Shown: one piece after another, positions 10,201 through 19,490 of the stretch
Layout of the letters: each line of letters begins with the position of its first letter
Numbering within the stretch: the first letter of the stretch is position 1
From: Chelydra serpentina
Lineage: Eukaryota > Chordata > Testudines > Chelydridae
NCBI GenBank assembly: GCA_037349315.1
Contig: JBAIAC010000004.1
Coordinates: 44,023,001-44,087,000 of the forward strand
Reading direction: 5' to 3'
DNA length: 64,000 bases
The notes under the pieces: model-generated
Told to the model about the DNA's origin: nothing
Databases searched by the model: none
What the model saw: the letters and a program-made list of their open reading frames with translations, nothing else
Program-made: the position numbers and the translations under genes

Positions 10201-11209
10201 GGGATGGATCCTCGGGGCTGGCGGCCAGACGCCTCTCCAGCTCTAAGACCTCCCGCTCCAACTGTTCTATTACCGCATCCCTCCGTCGGCTGGCGCCCCG
10301 AGTGTAGTTACGGCAGAAGAGCCGGGCGTGCACCTTCCCCAGGTCCCACCACCGCCGCGCCGAGGGAAAAGCGCGCCGCTGCCCTCGCCAGACCAACCAG
10401 AACTCCCGGAAGGACGCCACGAAGCCCACATCCTCCAGCAAGCTGTTGTTGAAATGCCAGTAGGCCGGCCCGGGCCTCTCCGCACAGAGAGAGGCCGTCA
10501 CGGTGGCTAGGTGGTGATCTGAGAAAGGGGCCGGCCGAATGTCGGAGGAGTGGGCTCGGGAAAGGTGGAAGCGTGACAAGTAAATACGGTCCAACCGCGA
10601 GTGGTGCGACCGATGGGCTTCCACCCGGACATAGGTAAAGGTCGAAATGTCGTCCGGGTGGTGGTCGCGCCAGACGTCCACCAGGGAGTGATGGTCGACA
10701 ATCTCCCGGAGGACGTCCGCGGCGGCCGGGCTCTGCTCGGTCCCCGAGCGGTCCCGCTCCTCGAGGGTGGCATTAAAATCCCCGCCCAGGACCAGGCACT
10801 CGTGGGGAGCCAAAGTGCCGAGGAAGGCGGACACCTGCTGATAAAAACATAGCCGCTCCGGGCCCGATGTCGGGGCATAGACATTAACGAGATTGACCAC
10901 TAGCCCCTCCATGCGGACCCGGAGGTGCAGCAGGCGACCCGGCACAGCCTCGGTAACCCCCAGCACCTCGGGCCGGAGGTTGGGGGAGAACAGGGTAGCC
11001 ACTCCAGCTGAGCGACCCGTAAGATGGCTAAAGTAAACTCTATCCCCCCACTCCAGCCGCCAGCTGTCTTCGGCGGCCGGATCCGTGTGGGTCTCCTGCA
11101 GGAAAACCACAGAGTACCCCCCCTCCCGAAGGAAGGAGAGCACCTGGCACCTGCGGAGACCCATCCGACACCCCCGGGTGTTTAATGTGGCAAAGGTGAC
11201 AGGTGCCAT
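7289..11209 (-). CDS. LINE ORF2, endonuclease-reverse transcriptase, unit B
   Basis: The product is 1306 aa and starts at the ATG overlapping the ORF1 stop. Residues 1-240 form an APE-like endonuclease: N10 in LNTRG, E39 in LQETHT, Y111 in VYAPT, D144 and N146 in GGDFNATL, D207 in SRLDRIY and D231/H232 in SDHHL. A linker with heptad-like charged helices (~315-355) precedes the reverse transcriptase at ~505-770, with LLPKKGDLRDLRNWRPVSLL, LSLDQEKAFDRVDH, RQGCPLSGQLYAL and the catalytic SAYADD (YADD 697-700). A C-terminal finger uses C1169, C1172, H1180 and C1185. The protein would nick DNA and prime cDNA from the nick. It differs from unit C at only about seven residues and has no stop or frameshift, which points to a young copy. 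Confidence 0.96.
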   Translation of the reverse strand: MAPVTFATLNTRGCRMGLRRCQVLSFLREGGYSVVFLQETHTDPAAEDSWRLEWGDRVYFSHLTGRSAGVATLFSPNLRPEVLGVTEAVPGRLLHLRVRMEGLVVNLVNVYAPTSGPERLCFYQQVSAFLGTLAPHECLVLGGDFNATLEERDRSGTEQSPAAADVLREIVDHHSLVDVWRDHHPDDISTFTYVRVEAHRSHHSRLDRIYLSRFHLSRAHSSDIRPAPFSDHHLATVTASLCAERPGPAYWHFNNSLLEDVGFVASFREFWLVWRGQRRAFPSARRWWDLGKVHARLFCRNYTRGASRRRDAVIEQLEREVLELERRLAASPEDPSLCGACREKREELRALEDHRARGAFVRSRIRLLREMDRGSRFFYALEKRRGAKKHVTCLLAEDGSPLTDPVEMCERARTFYANLFSPDPTDATACRVLWDQLPTVSAGDRDRLELPLSLAEFSEALRRMPTNKSPGMDGLTVEFYRVFWDVLGPDLVTVWAESLQSGVLPLSCRRAVLALLPKKGDLRDLRNWRPVSLLSTDYKLVAKAISLRLGSVLEDVIHPDQTYTVPGRTIFDNLYLVRDLLELGCRDGLSFALLSLDQEKAFDRVDHKYLLNTLRAFGFGPQFVGFLQVLYASAECLVRLNWTLTEPVSFGRGVRQGCPLSGQLYALAIEPFLCLLRRRLTGLVLREPELRLVLSAYADDVLLVVQDPGDLVRVEACQAIYSAASSARVNWVKSSGLVVGDGWQASSLPPALQAIRWSAGPLLYLGVYLSATHPSPPENWHGLQGRVTERLRKWTGLLRCLSLHGRALVLNQLVLSMLWYRLNTLVPAPGLLADLRTAILEFFWPGLHWVSAGVLHLPLEEGGQGLKCLRTQVRVFRLQALQRLLYGAGSPAWSVLAHAFLRRFRGLRYDRQLLYLDPRGLPRDLSGLPVFYQDLLRTWKLFSATRSVAATEGADLLAEPLLHNPQLRVQAAESPSVRQRLVLAEVTRVGDLLDYDRGDWLDPLTLAQRMGLSRPCTPRRVLQEVRAALPPAAQVYLNRVLNEGTPRPPSTPGPPDLFIGPLPRGPNRPPRPFSMSRLHTLQPVRFQTAPRKHLYTLVLHTLHFLALVSRPDTKWRDLLPPLEGEEPRWASLYSTLIPRPTGDVSWRLLHGAVSTGVYLARFTPVPDTCPFCGVRETLVHVYLECARLQSLFRLLTNILLRFWLHFSPHLLLYALPIRGPTKSRDLLVNLLLALAKLAIYKTRERRLADGGSGACGACFRSLVRSRIQAEFLWAASAGSLDAFEEQWALSGVLCSVSPSGSLLLTL

Positions 11210-14070
11210 TAGGAGGGCTGGGGGGGATCCTCATCAGCGGGGACGCTCGCGGCCCCCATTGGGCCGCGCAGCAAACCGTGACCTACCCCGAAGGTAAGCA
11301 GGGAGTCGCGGAAGGTGCGGACCCGGTGGTAAGTCGCGGCACTCTGCTTCCCGGTCCCTTTACCCTCCCCCATGAGGGCCCTCGTGGCCTGGAGGATGCG
11401 GTTAAAGTCCCCCCAGCGCTGGAGAGCGAGCTGTACCTTGTTGCGGGAGCCGCGGACGTCTTCTAGAAACGCCCGCAGCTCGTCTCGCAGCTCATGGGGG
11501 GGCGGGGTCACTGGCCCCTGGTCGCCCTCCACTAGGGCCCCTGACACAGCCCCATAGCCCACAGACAGGCAGGGGGCGGACCCACGACGTGGCGCCCGAT
11601 GGGCTGGCACCATGTGGCCTGGCTCAGACCCCATCTCAAAGGGGGGTGGCGGAGGGAAGAGAGCAACCCCTAGAGGGTCGGGACAGGGAGACACAAAGGC
11701 CGCTCCCTGGGGGTCATCCTCTGGGAAAGGAAAGGAGACTGCCCCAGGGGCGGCAACGGCATCGCGAGAGGTGGAGGGGGTAGGGATGGGATCGGGAGTA
11801 GGGGCAGGGCAGGGGTCGGGAGTAGAGTTGGGGAGAGGGATAGAGGCCAGATCCAGGGCCCCCGTAGCTGGGACGCTGGGAGGTGGCTCTCCTCCATCGG
11901 GCTCAGGAGTCTGAGGGGTGGGAGCGGGGGCCCCAGTGATGCCGGGCACAGGCTCGATGGCAAGTGAAACAGCCACGGCATCATCAGATGGAGAATGGTT
12001 AGCGGGGCCCCCTCCCGGGAAGGAAGTCGATTGCTCCACGCCAACGAGGGAGACCCCCGGTAACTCGGGTCCCGGCCGCAAAGCACTGGCCGTCGCCACA
12101 GCGGGCTCGGCGGCCATCAGAGGAGTGCCACCCACGGCCGGGCAGGTCAAAGAGTCCAGGGGATCCTCGGAGGTAGGAGAGGAGGCAGGGACCATAGGGA
12201 GGGGGCACGGGGAAGGGAGGTCCGGAGTGAGGTCGCTCAGGTCGAGGCCCACTGGCAGAGGGTCGTCCTCCCCCTGGGTAACCGGGGTCAGACCCAGGGC
12301 CTCGATCTCCTCGTAGATAGAGGGGAGATCACACCCCACCACCCCGGGGCCCTCCCCGCCATCGCCCGGGGCAACGCTCGCTTCGAGGCCCGCAGGGGCT
12401 TCAGCAGGTAAGGGGGCAGGAAGGGCTCCAGCAGAGGACTCCGTAGGAAGGGACTCCATCGGAGGGGCGGTGCTGCCTTCCGGTGCTGCCACGTCTGCCC
12501 TTGCCAGTAGTGGTGGACAAATGCCACCCGCGGGGAAAGCGGAGGGCTCGGCATCGGTGCCCCCCTTCCTGGTCTTCCGGGGGGCCTCCGCATCCGATGG
12601 CAGGAGCGGAGCTCGAGCCTTCCGCTTGCCCCGCTTTCCCTGTACGAGTGTCCAGCCCTCCATGGCATCGTCTGTGGGCTGGTCGACAGGGGTTGGGTCA
12701 GGGGGCAAGGGTGATGGTTTGGGGACTCGGGGAGGTAACGGCGGGGCAGCACAAGGGGGGGCAGACTGCCTCTGGGGCGGGCCATTTCCCACACCTGGCG
12801 TTACCCCTGCCACACCCTCCTCCACGGGCCCCGCCAGAGTGCGTACAACAGAGGTGGGGCTCTCCCGCTCGTCTGGGCGCGCTGGGGGGGGCACCCCCAG
12901 GGCCTGAGCGGAAGCAGCGGTGGACTGGGAAGGAGGAGGGGCGGCTCTGGGCGCCGGGCGGTCAAGGGCGCCGGCGGTGACGGGGCCGGCACCCTGCCGG
13001 GGCTTGGGGGTCTCGGATGCTCCTTCTTGCCGGGCCAAGGGACAGTCCCTCCGGACGTGCCCCAGCGCCCGGCAGAGGTAGCACCGGGCCTCCCCCGTCG
13101 AATAATGCACCCGGTAATGGGCCCCTTGGTAGGGGACTAGAAAAGACCCCTCAAGAGCCTCTCCGCCACGCGCCGCCGGCGGCAGTTGAAGATGCACCTG
13201 CCGGCGGAACGAGAGGATGTGGCGGAGGGTGGGGTCCTTGCAGCCCAGCGAGAGAGGGCTGAGGATGTTAATAGGTTTCCCCAGGGTGGAGAGGGCAGGC
13301 AATAGGGCAGCGTTGGGCAGGAAGGGCGGGACGGAGGTCAGGACTACGCGGACACCCAGGTCCTCCAGCGGCTCCAGGGGGACGAAGACGCCCCCCACCG
13401 CCAGGCCCTTCTCTACCGCCTCTTGAGCGGCGGCCTCCGAAGCAAGGAAGAATACCGCCTTGCCGTACATCTTGGAGGCCGCCACAATGGCCATGGGCCC
13501 CACCACCCTCGCCAACGCCCGCACGTAGGTTTCGATGTGGGGCGAGGCGGGCACCAGGTGGCAGCGGATGCCATGCCTCCTGGTCAAGGTGGGGAAGGGG
13601 CCCCGGCCACTAGGGATGGTACCAGAGGCAGTGGCTGGGAGAGAGGACTTGGCAGTTGGCGGGGGGGCCCCCGCCACCTGGGCATATGCTCTGGGGGTTG
13701 GAGGGGGGGCGCCCACGGTGCTGGTGGGGGGAACGACAGGGGGTGATGCCGCGGCCGGTGGTGGGGCCGTGGCAGTGGGGGTAGTCCCTGCCATGGAGGG
13801 CTTACTCTTTTTAGCGGGGCTCTTCCCCTTCCTTTTTCCCTGCCCCTTCCCGCCAGCTGGGGGTGTTCCCCGTAATTCAGAGGAGGCGAGGGACGTGGCA
13901 GCAGCGGAGGTCACCCCCTTGCCTGTCGCTGCCGGCACCCCAACAGGGGCGCTAGAAGGTGGTCTGGCAGCGGCAGTCGAGGTGGAGGCTAGGGGGGACG
14001 GCAGCGGGGCAGGCGGAGGAGGGGGGACAGGGTCCGCCACAGGGATTCCGCCCGCCATGTCTCCCGCCAT
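11209..14070 (-). CDS. LINE ORF1, CCHC zinc-knuckle protein, unit B
   Basis: The product is 953 aa from the first ATG; the open frame extends 24 codons further upstream without an ATG. Residues 1-~160 are Pro/Ala/Ser-rich with a basic patch (KGQGKRKGKSPAKKSK). A globular segment at ~162-329 is followed by one retroviral-type knuckle, CYLCRALGHVRRDC (330-343). A long Pro/Gly/Ser-rich region of low complexity follows. The C-terminal ~94 residues are conserved and charged (LRDELRAFLEDVRG onward). It likely coats element RNA. The length is unusually large for a LINE ORF1, mostly because of the low-complexity middle. The stop codon overlaps the ORF2 start. Confidence 0.92.
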   Translation of the reverse strand: MAGDMAGGIPVADPVPPPPPAPLPSPLASTSTAAARPPSSAPVGVPAATGKGVTSAAATSLASSELRGTPPAGGKGQGKRKGKSPAKKSKPSMAGTTPTATAPPPAAASPPVVPPTSTVGAPPPTPRAYAQVAGAPPPTAKSSLPATASGTIPSGRGPFPTLTRRHGIRCHLVPASPHIETYVRALARVVGPMAIVAASKMYGKAVFFLASEAAAQEAVEKGLAVGGVFVPLEPLEDLGVRVVLTSVPPFLPNAALLPALSTLGKPINILSPLSLGCKDPTLRHILSFRRQVHLQLPPAARGGEALEGSFLVPYQGAHYRVHYSTGEARCYLCRALGHVRRDCPLARQEGASETPKPRQGAGPVTAGALDRPAPRAAPPPSQSTAASAQALGVPPPARPDERESPTSVVRTLAGPVEEGVAGVTPGVGNGPPQRQSAPPCAAPPLPPRVPKPSPLPPDPTPVDQPTDDAMEGWTLVQGKRGKRKARAPLLPSDAEAPRKTRKGGTDAEPSAFPAGGICPPLLARADVAAPEGSTAPPMESLPTESSAGALPAPLPAEAPAGLEASVAPGDGGEGPGVVGCDLPSIYEEIEALGLTPVTQGEDDPLPVGLDLSDLTPDLPSPCPLPMVPASSPTSEDPLDSLTCPAVGGTPLMAAEPAVATASALRPGPELPGVSLVGVEQSTSFPGGGPANHSPSDDAVAVSLAIEPVPGITGAPAPTPQTPEPDGGEPPPSVPATGALDLASIPLPNSTPDPCPAPTPDPIPTPSTSRDAVAAPGAVSFPFPEDDPQGAAFVSPCPDPLGVALFPPPPPFEMGSEPGHMVPAHRAPRRGSAPCLSVGYGAVSGALVEGDQGPVTPPPHELRDELRAFLEDVRGSRNKVQLALQRWGDFNRILQATRALMGEGKGTGKQSAATYHRVRTFRDSLLTFGVGHGLLRGPMGAASVPADEDPPQPS

Positions 14071-15427
14071 GATGGGCGGTAAGGAAGGGAGAGAGACACC
14101 GGAGAAAAGCAAAGGGGAGGGGGGGGGAGGGAAACAGGTCAACCACTCCTCCCCGCTAGGCTGTGGGCAGGGGAGGAGGGTGCCAAACTGGAGGGGGGGC
14201 AGAGGGGGGCTAGCAAGGACTCGGGGGGGGGGGTGTCAGTCACCAACAGAAGGTGGACTTCCGGCTCCTCTAGCTGCACTAGGGGAGGGAAGGTTGCAAC
14301 AACAGCAGGGGGGTGCAGTGATCAACCGAACTGGGGGGAGCTCAAGCGCATGGGAGGGGGCATGGGCACACAAAGGGAGGGGCAAATCAGGGCCAGGAGG
14401 GCCGCAAAGGCAGGGGAACGAACAGGCAGAGGGAACAAGGGGCTAGCTGTTGGGCCCGGCCAGGGCAAACAAACCAGGCTACAGCAGGAGAAGGGCGGGG
14501 CAGGGCAGGCAAACACACTGAAGCTAATAAGGGGCTGGGACAAAAGGTATTGGGGGGGGGGGCAATCAGCTTCAGGGGTAAACAGGGCAGGCAGCAAGGG
14601 GCAAAGCTGGGGGGTAGTCCAGGGGGGGCAGGGCATGTGCACCCACGTGCGCTTGCAGAAAAGTCAGTGATTGGCTGGCTGGCTGCTGCAGGCCCAAATG
14701 GTGGAAACGGGCGTGGCAGGCCAGGCAAGCAGCTGAAACCTGGAGGCAGGAGCTGGAAGCAGATGGTGAGCAGCCAGTGGGGGCAGTGGAGGGGGCAGCG
14801 GTGGTGGTGGGGGTTTGGAGGTGGGGGGACACAGATGAACCAGGAGGCGGGCTCCACACCACACCCCCTGTGTCCCCACAAACACAGTCAGGACCCCTCA
14901 CCACAAAAGCGCAGGTTGAAAGTCACTTAGTCCGTAATGGCCCCCTCCACAGTGGTCTCCAGAGTCTCTGTGTGCTCCCCCAGCAGCCGGTGGTCTTCCC
15001 AGTCCTCTTCCTCCTCTAAGCTCCAGGAGCTCCCCAGGACAAATGCAGCAGCAACTGCAGCAGCTCTAGCAACCCTGGCAGCCAGGCAGGAAGGGCCCCC
15101 CACAGGTGGTAGTAGTAGAGGGGCCCTGGCTCCTCCTTCCAGAGGGGGGAGGGGAAGGGGGGGCAGGTCAGCAGAGCCCCCCCCTCACTCACTCACACAG
15201 TCAGTTGCAGTCCAGGGAAGGAGCACACCAACCAGCCAGCGGCAGCAGCAGTCCAAAGTTGGTAGAAGGGGCTCCAGCCCACAGCAGCAGTCCAAGGGTG
15301 GGAAAGGAGCTCCAGCTAGTAGGGCAGCTAGAGAGGAAGAAGGCTCCAGCCAGCAGCAGCCCAGGGAAGGAAAGGAGAGAGGTCCAGCCAGCAGGACAGC
15401 CCAAGCAGACTGACCTCCCTCTGTGTA
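14071..15427 (-). other. LINE 5' UTR, unit B
   Basis: This 1357-nt leader is equivalent to the unit A leader, differing mainly by length changes in G runs and small indels around 14550-14640. It ends at the exact junction with unit C's 3' end. Confidence 0.75.
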
Positions 15428-15444
15428 CCTATTGGGTTCCGGGA

Positions 15445-15470
15445 AGTGGGCGGGCGGAAGCCCGCCCACT
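15445..15470 (-). repeat. Perfect 3' UTR hairpin (unit C)
   Basis: It has the same 11-bp stem and four-base loop as in unit B, with no substitution. It lies 17 nt from the 3' end of unit C. Confidence 0.85.
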
Positions 15471-15569
15471 GCTAAAGGACCCCCCCTAATTTAAGGGGAG
15501 GATCCACAGGACCTGGAATCCAAATGAGTCCGGGGGACAACTAATGAAATAACAGGGTCAGGGGTGCGG

Positions 15570-18500
15570 TCACAGGGTTAAAAGAAGGGAGCCTGACGGG
15601 GACACCGAGCAGAGAACCCCGGACAGCGCCCACTGCTCCTCAAAGGCGTCAAGGGAGCCAGCGGACGCCGCCCAGAGGAACTCTGCTCGGATACGTGATC
15701 GGACAAGGGATCGGAAACAGGCCCCACAGGCACCGGAGCCTCCATCGGCCAACCTCCTCTCCCTGGTTTTATAGATGGCCAATTTAGCCAGGGCCAAGAG
15801 GAGATTGACCAGGAGGTCCCGTGACTTTGTGGGGCCACGGATAGGGAGTGCATAGAGAAGGAGGTGAGGGGAAAAGTGCAGCCAAAATCGTAACAAAATA
15901 TTGGTGAGGAGCCGGAATAGGGACTGCAACCTGGCGCACTCCAGGTAGACGTGCACCAGGGTCTCCCTCACACCACAGAAGGGGCAGGTATCTGGGACAG
16001 GGGTGAACCGCGCCAAATACACGCCCGTGCTCACGGCCCCATGAAGGAGTCGCCAGCTGACATCCCCGGTGGGCCTCGGTATCAGAGTGGAATAGAGGCT
16101 GGCCCACCGGGGCTCCTCACCCTCTAGAGGTGGTAGAAGGTCCCGCCACTTTGTGTCGGGGCGGGACACGAGGGCGAGGAAATGAAGGGTGTGGAGCACG
16201 AGCGTGTAGAGGTGCTTCCGTGGCGCGGTTTGAAAACGGACCGGCTGTAAGGTGTGCAGCCGGCTCATGGAGAAGGGGCGGGGAGGCCGGTTGGGTCCAC
16301 GGGGCAGGGGCCCGATGAAAAGGTCCGGGGGGCCTGGGGTGGAGGGTGGGCGGGGCGTGCCCTCGTGCAGGACCCGGTCGAGATAGACCCGAGCAGCGGG
16401 TGGCAGAGCGGCCCTCACCTCCTGGAGTACGCGCCGGGGAGTACAAGGCCTGGAGAGCCCCATGCGCTGAGCAAGCGTCAGGGGATCCAGCCAGTCTCCC
16501 CGGTCGTAGTCCAGGAGGTCTCCGACTCTGGTGACTTCTGCCAGGACCAACCTCTGGCACACCGAGGGGGACTCCGCCGCCTGCACACGAAGCTGGGGGT
16601 TGTGTAGCAGGGGCTCCGCGAGGAGATCTGCCCCCTCGGTGGCCGCCACGGACCTGGTCGCTGAGAATAGCTTCCAGGTCCGGAGGAGGTCCTGGTAGAA
16701 GACCGGCAGCCCGGAGAGGTCTCGCGGAAGGCCCCTCGGATCGAGATAAAGGAGCTGCCGGTCGTACCGGAGCCCTCGGAAGCGGCGCAGGAAGGCGTGC
16801 GCCAGTACGCTCCACGCCGGACTACCTGCACCATAAAGGAGTCTCTGCAGGGCCTGGAGGCGGAAGACACGGACCTGAGTGCGCAGGCACTTCAGGCCCT
16901 GCCCACCCTCCTCCAGGGGCAGATGGAGGACGCCTGCAGAGACCCAGTGCAGCCCTGGCCAGAAGAACTCCAGAATCGCCGTCCGGAGGTCGGCCAGGAG
17001 ACCCGGGGCTGGGACCAGGGTGTTGAGCCGGTACCAGAGCATGGACAGGACTAGTTGATTGAGCACCAGTGCCCTCCCGCGAAGAGAGAGGCACCGGAGT
17101 AGTCCTGTCCATTTCCGGAGCCGCTCGGTCACCCTGCCCTGTAAACCGTGCCAGTTCTCCGGCGGAGACGGATGCGTGGCGGAAAGGTAAACGCCGAGAT
17201 AGAGCAGCGGACCCGCGCTCCACCTGATGGCCTGAAGCGCGGGTGGGAGGGAGCTCGCCTGCCACCCGTCCCCTACCACCAGGCCAGAGCTCTTGACCCA
17301 GTTGACTCGGGCAGAGGAGGCCGCCGAGTAGATGGCCTGGCAAGCCTCCACCCGCACCAAGTCGCCCGGGTCCTGGACCACGAGGAGCACATCGTCGGCG
17401 TACGCCGACAGGACCAGCCGCAGCTCCGGCTCCCGCAGCACCAACCCCGTCAACCGCCTGCGAAGGAGACAGAGGAAGGGCTCGATCGCCAGAGCGTACA
17501 GCTGGCCCGAGAGGGGACACCCCTGCCGTACTCCGCGCCCGAAGCTGACCGGCTCAGTCAGGGTCCAGTTGAGCCTGACCAGACACTCTGCGGAAGCGTA
17601 CAGCACCTGGAGAAAACCCACAAACTGGGGTCCAAAACCAAACGCTCGCAGAGTGTTCAGGAGATACTTGTGATCCACCCTGTCGAACGCTTTCTCCTGA
17701 TCCAGGGACAGGAGGGCGAACGACAACCCATCCCTGCACCCAAGCTCCAAGAGATCCCGGACCAGATACAGGTTATCAAAGATGGTACGGCCCGGGACGG
17801 TGTAGGTCTGGTCGGGGTGGATCACGTCCTCCAGCACGGACCCCAGCCGCAGCGAGATAGCCTTGGCTACGAGTTTGTAGTCCGTGCTGAGGAGCGAGAC
17901 GGGACGCCAATTCCGTAAATCGCGGAGGTCCCCCTTCTTCGGCAGTAAGGCGAGCACAGCTCGCCTGCACGAGAGAGGGAGGACCCCGCTCTGCAAGGAC
18001 TCGGCCCAGACGGTGACGAGGTCCGGGCCGAGGACGTCCCAGAACACACGGTAGAACTCCACGGTCAGCCCGTCCATGCCCGGAGATTTATTGGTGGGCA
18101 TGCGGCGGAGGGCTTCCGAGAACTCAGCCAGAGAGAGAGGCAGCTCTAGCCGGTCCCGGTCACCCGCGCTGACCGTTGGGAGTTGGTCCCAGAGCACTCT
18201 GCAAGCGGTGGCATCGGTCGGATCCGGGGAGAAAAGGTTGGCGTAGAAGGTCCTGGCCCTCTCGCACATCTCCACCGGATCCGTGAGGGGGGAGCCGTCC
18301 TCTGCCAGAAGGCAGGTGACGTGCTTCTTGGCCCCCCTCCTTTTCTCCAGGGCGTAGAAGAAGCGGGAGCCGCGATCCATCTCCCGAAGGAGGCGGATGC
18401 GGGATCGAACAAAAGCGCCCCTGGCCCGGTGGTCTTCGAGGGCCCGGAGCTCCTCCCGCTTCTCCCGGCACGCCCCACAGAGGGATGGATCCTCGGGGCT

Positions 18501-19490
18501 GGCGGCCAGACGCCTCTCCAGCTCTAAGACCTCCCGCTCCAACTGTTCTATTACCGCATCCCTCCGTCGGCTGGCGCCCCGAGTGTAGTTACGGCAGAAG
18601 AGCCGGGCGTGCACCTTCCCCAGGTCCCACCACCGCCGCGCCGAGGGAAAAGCGCGCCGCTGCCCTCGCCAGACCAACCAGAACTCCCGGAAGGACGCCA
18701 CGAAGCCCACATCCTCCAGCAAGCTGTTGTTGAAATGCCAGTAGGCCGGCCCGGGCCTCTCCGCACAGAGAGAGGCCGTCACGGTGGCTAGGTGGTGATC
18801 TGAGAAAGGGGCCGGCCGAATGTCGGAGGAGTGGGCTCGGGAAAGGTGGAAGCGTGACAAGTAAATACGGTCCAACCGCGAGTGGTGCGACCGATGGGCT
18901 TCCACCCGGACATAGGTAAAGGTCGAAATGTCGTCCGGGTGGTGGTCGCGCCAGACGTCCACCAGGGAGTGATGGTCGACAATCTCCCGGAGGACGTCCG
19001 CGGCGGCCGGGCTCTGCTCGGTCCCCGAGCGGTCCCGCTCCTCGAGGGTGGCATTAAAATCCCCGCCCAGGACCAGGCACTCGTGGGTAGCCAAAGTGCC
19101 GAGGAAGGCGGACACCTGCTGATAAAAACATAGCCGCTCCGGGCCCGATGTCGGGGCATAGACATTAACGAGATTGACCACTAGCCCCTCCATGCGGACC
19201 CGGAGGTGCAGCAGGCGACCCGGCACAGCCTCGGTAACCCCCAGCACCTCGGGCCGGAGGTTGGGGGAGAACAGGGTAGCCACTCCAGCTGAGCGACCCG
19301 TAAGATGGCTAAAGTAAACTCTATCCCCCCACTCCAGCCGCCAGCTGTCTTCGGCGGCCGGATCCGTGTGGGTCTCCTGCAGGAAAACCACAGAGTACCC
19401 CCCCTCCCGAAGGAAGGAGAGCACCTGGCACCTGCGGAGACCCATCCGACACCCCCGGGTGTTTAATGTGGCAAAGGTGACAGGTGCCAT
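15570..19490 (-). CDS. LINE ORF2, endonuclease-reverse transcriptase, unit C
   Basis: The product is 1306 aa with the same domain order and all the catalytic residues described for unit B: E39, D144, N146, D207, D231, H232 and YADD 697-700, plus the C-terminal finger. Differences from B are scattered single substitutions: ATHEC for APHEC near residue 135, SLRGR for SLHGR in the post-RT region, SVCQR for SVRQR, and R/D/H changes around the VYL(N/D)RVL segment. None touches a catalytic motif. The ATG overlaps the ORF1 stop. Confidence 0.96.
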   Translation of the reverse strand: MAPVTFATLNTRGCRMGLRRCQVLSFLREGGYSVVFLQETHTDPAAEDSWRLEWGDRVYFSHLTGRSAGVATLFSPNLRPEVLGVTEAVPGRLLHLRVRMEGLVVNLVNVYAPTSGPERLCFYQQVSAFLGTLATHECLVLGGDFNATLEERDRSGTEQSPAAADVLREIVDHHSLVDVWRDHHPDDISTFTYVRVEAHRSHHSRLDRIYLSRFHLSRAHSSDIRPAPFSDHHLATVTASLCAERPGPAYWHFNNSLLEDVGFVASFREFWLVWRGQRRAFPSARRWWDLGKVHARLFCRNYTRGASRRRDAVIEQLEREVLELERRLAASPEDPSLCGACREKREELRALEDHRARGAFVRSRIRLLREMDRGSRFFYALEKRRGAKKHVTCLLAEDGSPLTDPVEMCERARTFYANLFSPDPTDATACRVLWDQLPTVSAGDRDRLELPLSLAEFSEALRRMPTNKSPGMDGLTVEFYRVFWDVLGPDLVTVWAESLQSGVLPLSCRRAVLALLPKKGDLRDLRNWRPVSLLSTDYKLVAKAISLRLGSVLEDVIHPDQTYTVPGRTIFDNLYLVRDLLELGCRDGLSFALLSLDQEKAFDRVDHKYLLNTLRAFGFGPQFVGFLQVLYASAECLVRLNWTLTEPVSFGRGVRQGCPLSGQLYALAIEPFLCLLRRRLTGLVLREPELRLVLSAYADDVLLVVQDPGDLVRVEACQAIYSAASSARVNWVKSSGLVVGDGWQASSLPPALQAIRWSAGPLLYLGVYLSATHPSPPENWHGLQGRVTERLRKWTGLLRCLSLRGRALVLNQLVLSMLWYRLNTLVPAPGLLADLRTAILEFFWPGLHWVSAGVLHLPLEEGGQGLKCLRTQVRVFRLQALQRLLYGAGSPAWSVLAHAFLRRFRGLRYDRQLLYLDPRGLPRDLSGLPVFYQDLLRTWKLFSATRSVAATEGADLLAEPLLHNPQLRVQAAESPSVCQRLVLAEVTRVGDLLDYDRGDWLDPLTLAQRMGLSRPCTPRRVLQEVRAALPPAARVYLDRVLHEGTPRPPSTPGPPDLFIGPLPRGPNRPPRPFSMSRLHTLQPVRFQTAPRKHLYTLVLHTLHFLALVSRPDTKWRDLLPPLEGEEPRWASLYSTLIPRPTGDVSWRLLHGAVSTGVYLARFTPVPDTCPFCGVRETLVHVYLECARLQSLFRLLTNILLRFWLHFSPHLLLYALPIRGPTKSRDLLVNLLLALAKLAIYKTRERRLADGGSGACGACFRSLVRSRIRAEFLWAASAGSLDAFEEQWALSGVLCSVSPSGSLLLTL

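Larger units (their letters stand above)
7147..15427 (-). mobile_element. Tx1/L1-type LINE, array unit B (complete)
   Basis: This is an 8281-bp full unit in the order 5' UTR (15427-14071), ORF1 (14070-11209), ORF2 (11209-7289) and 3' UTR (7288-7147). Both ORFs are intact, so it is potentially autonomous. Its 3' end ends CCCAATAGG on the element strand with no poly(A) or simple-repeat tail, and the next base begins the 5' end (TACACAGAGG) of unit A. Unit B resembles unit C more than unit A. The clade call rests on the APE-type endonuclease, two ORFs, the YADD motif and the C-terminal C-x2-C-x7-H-x4-C. Confidence 0.95.
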
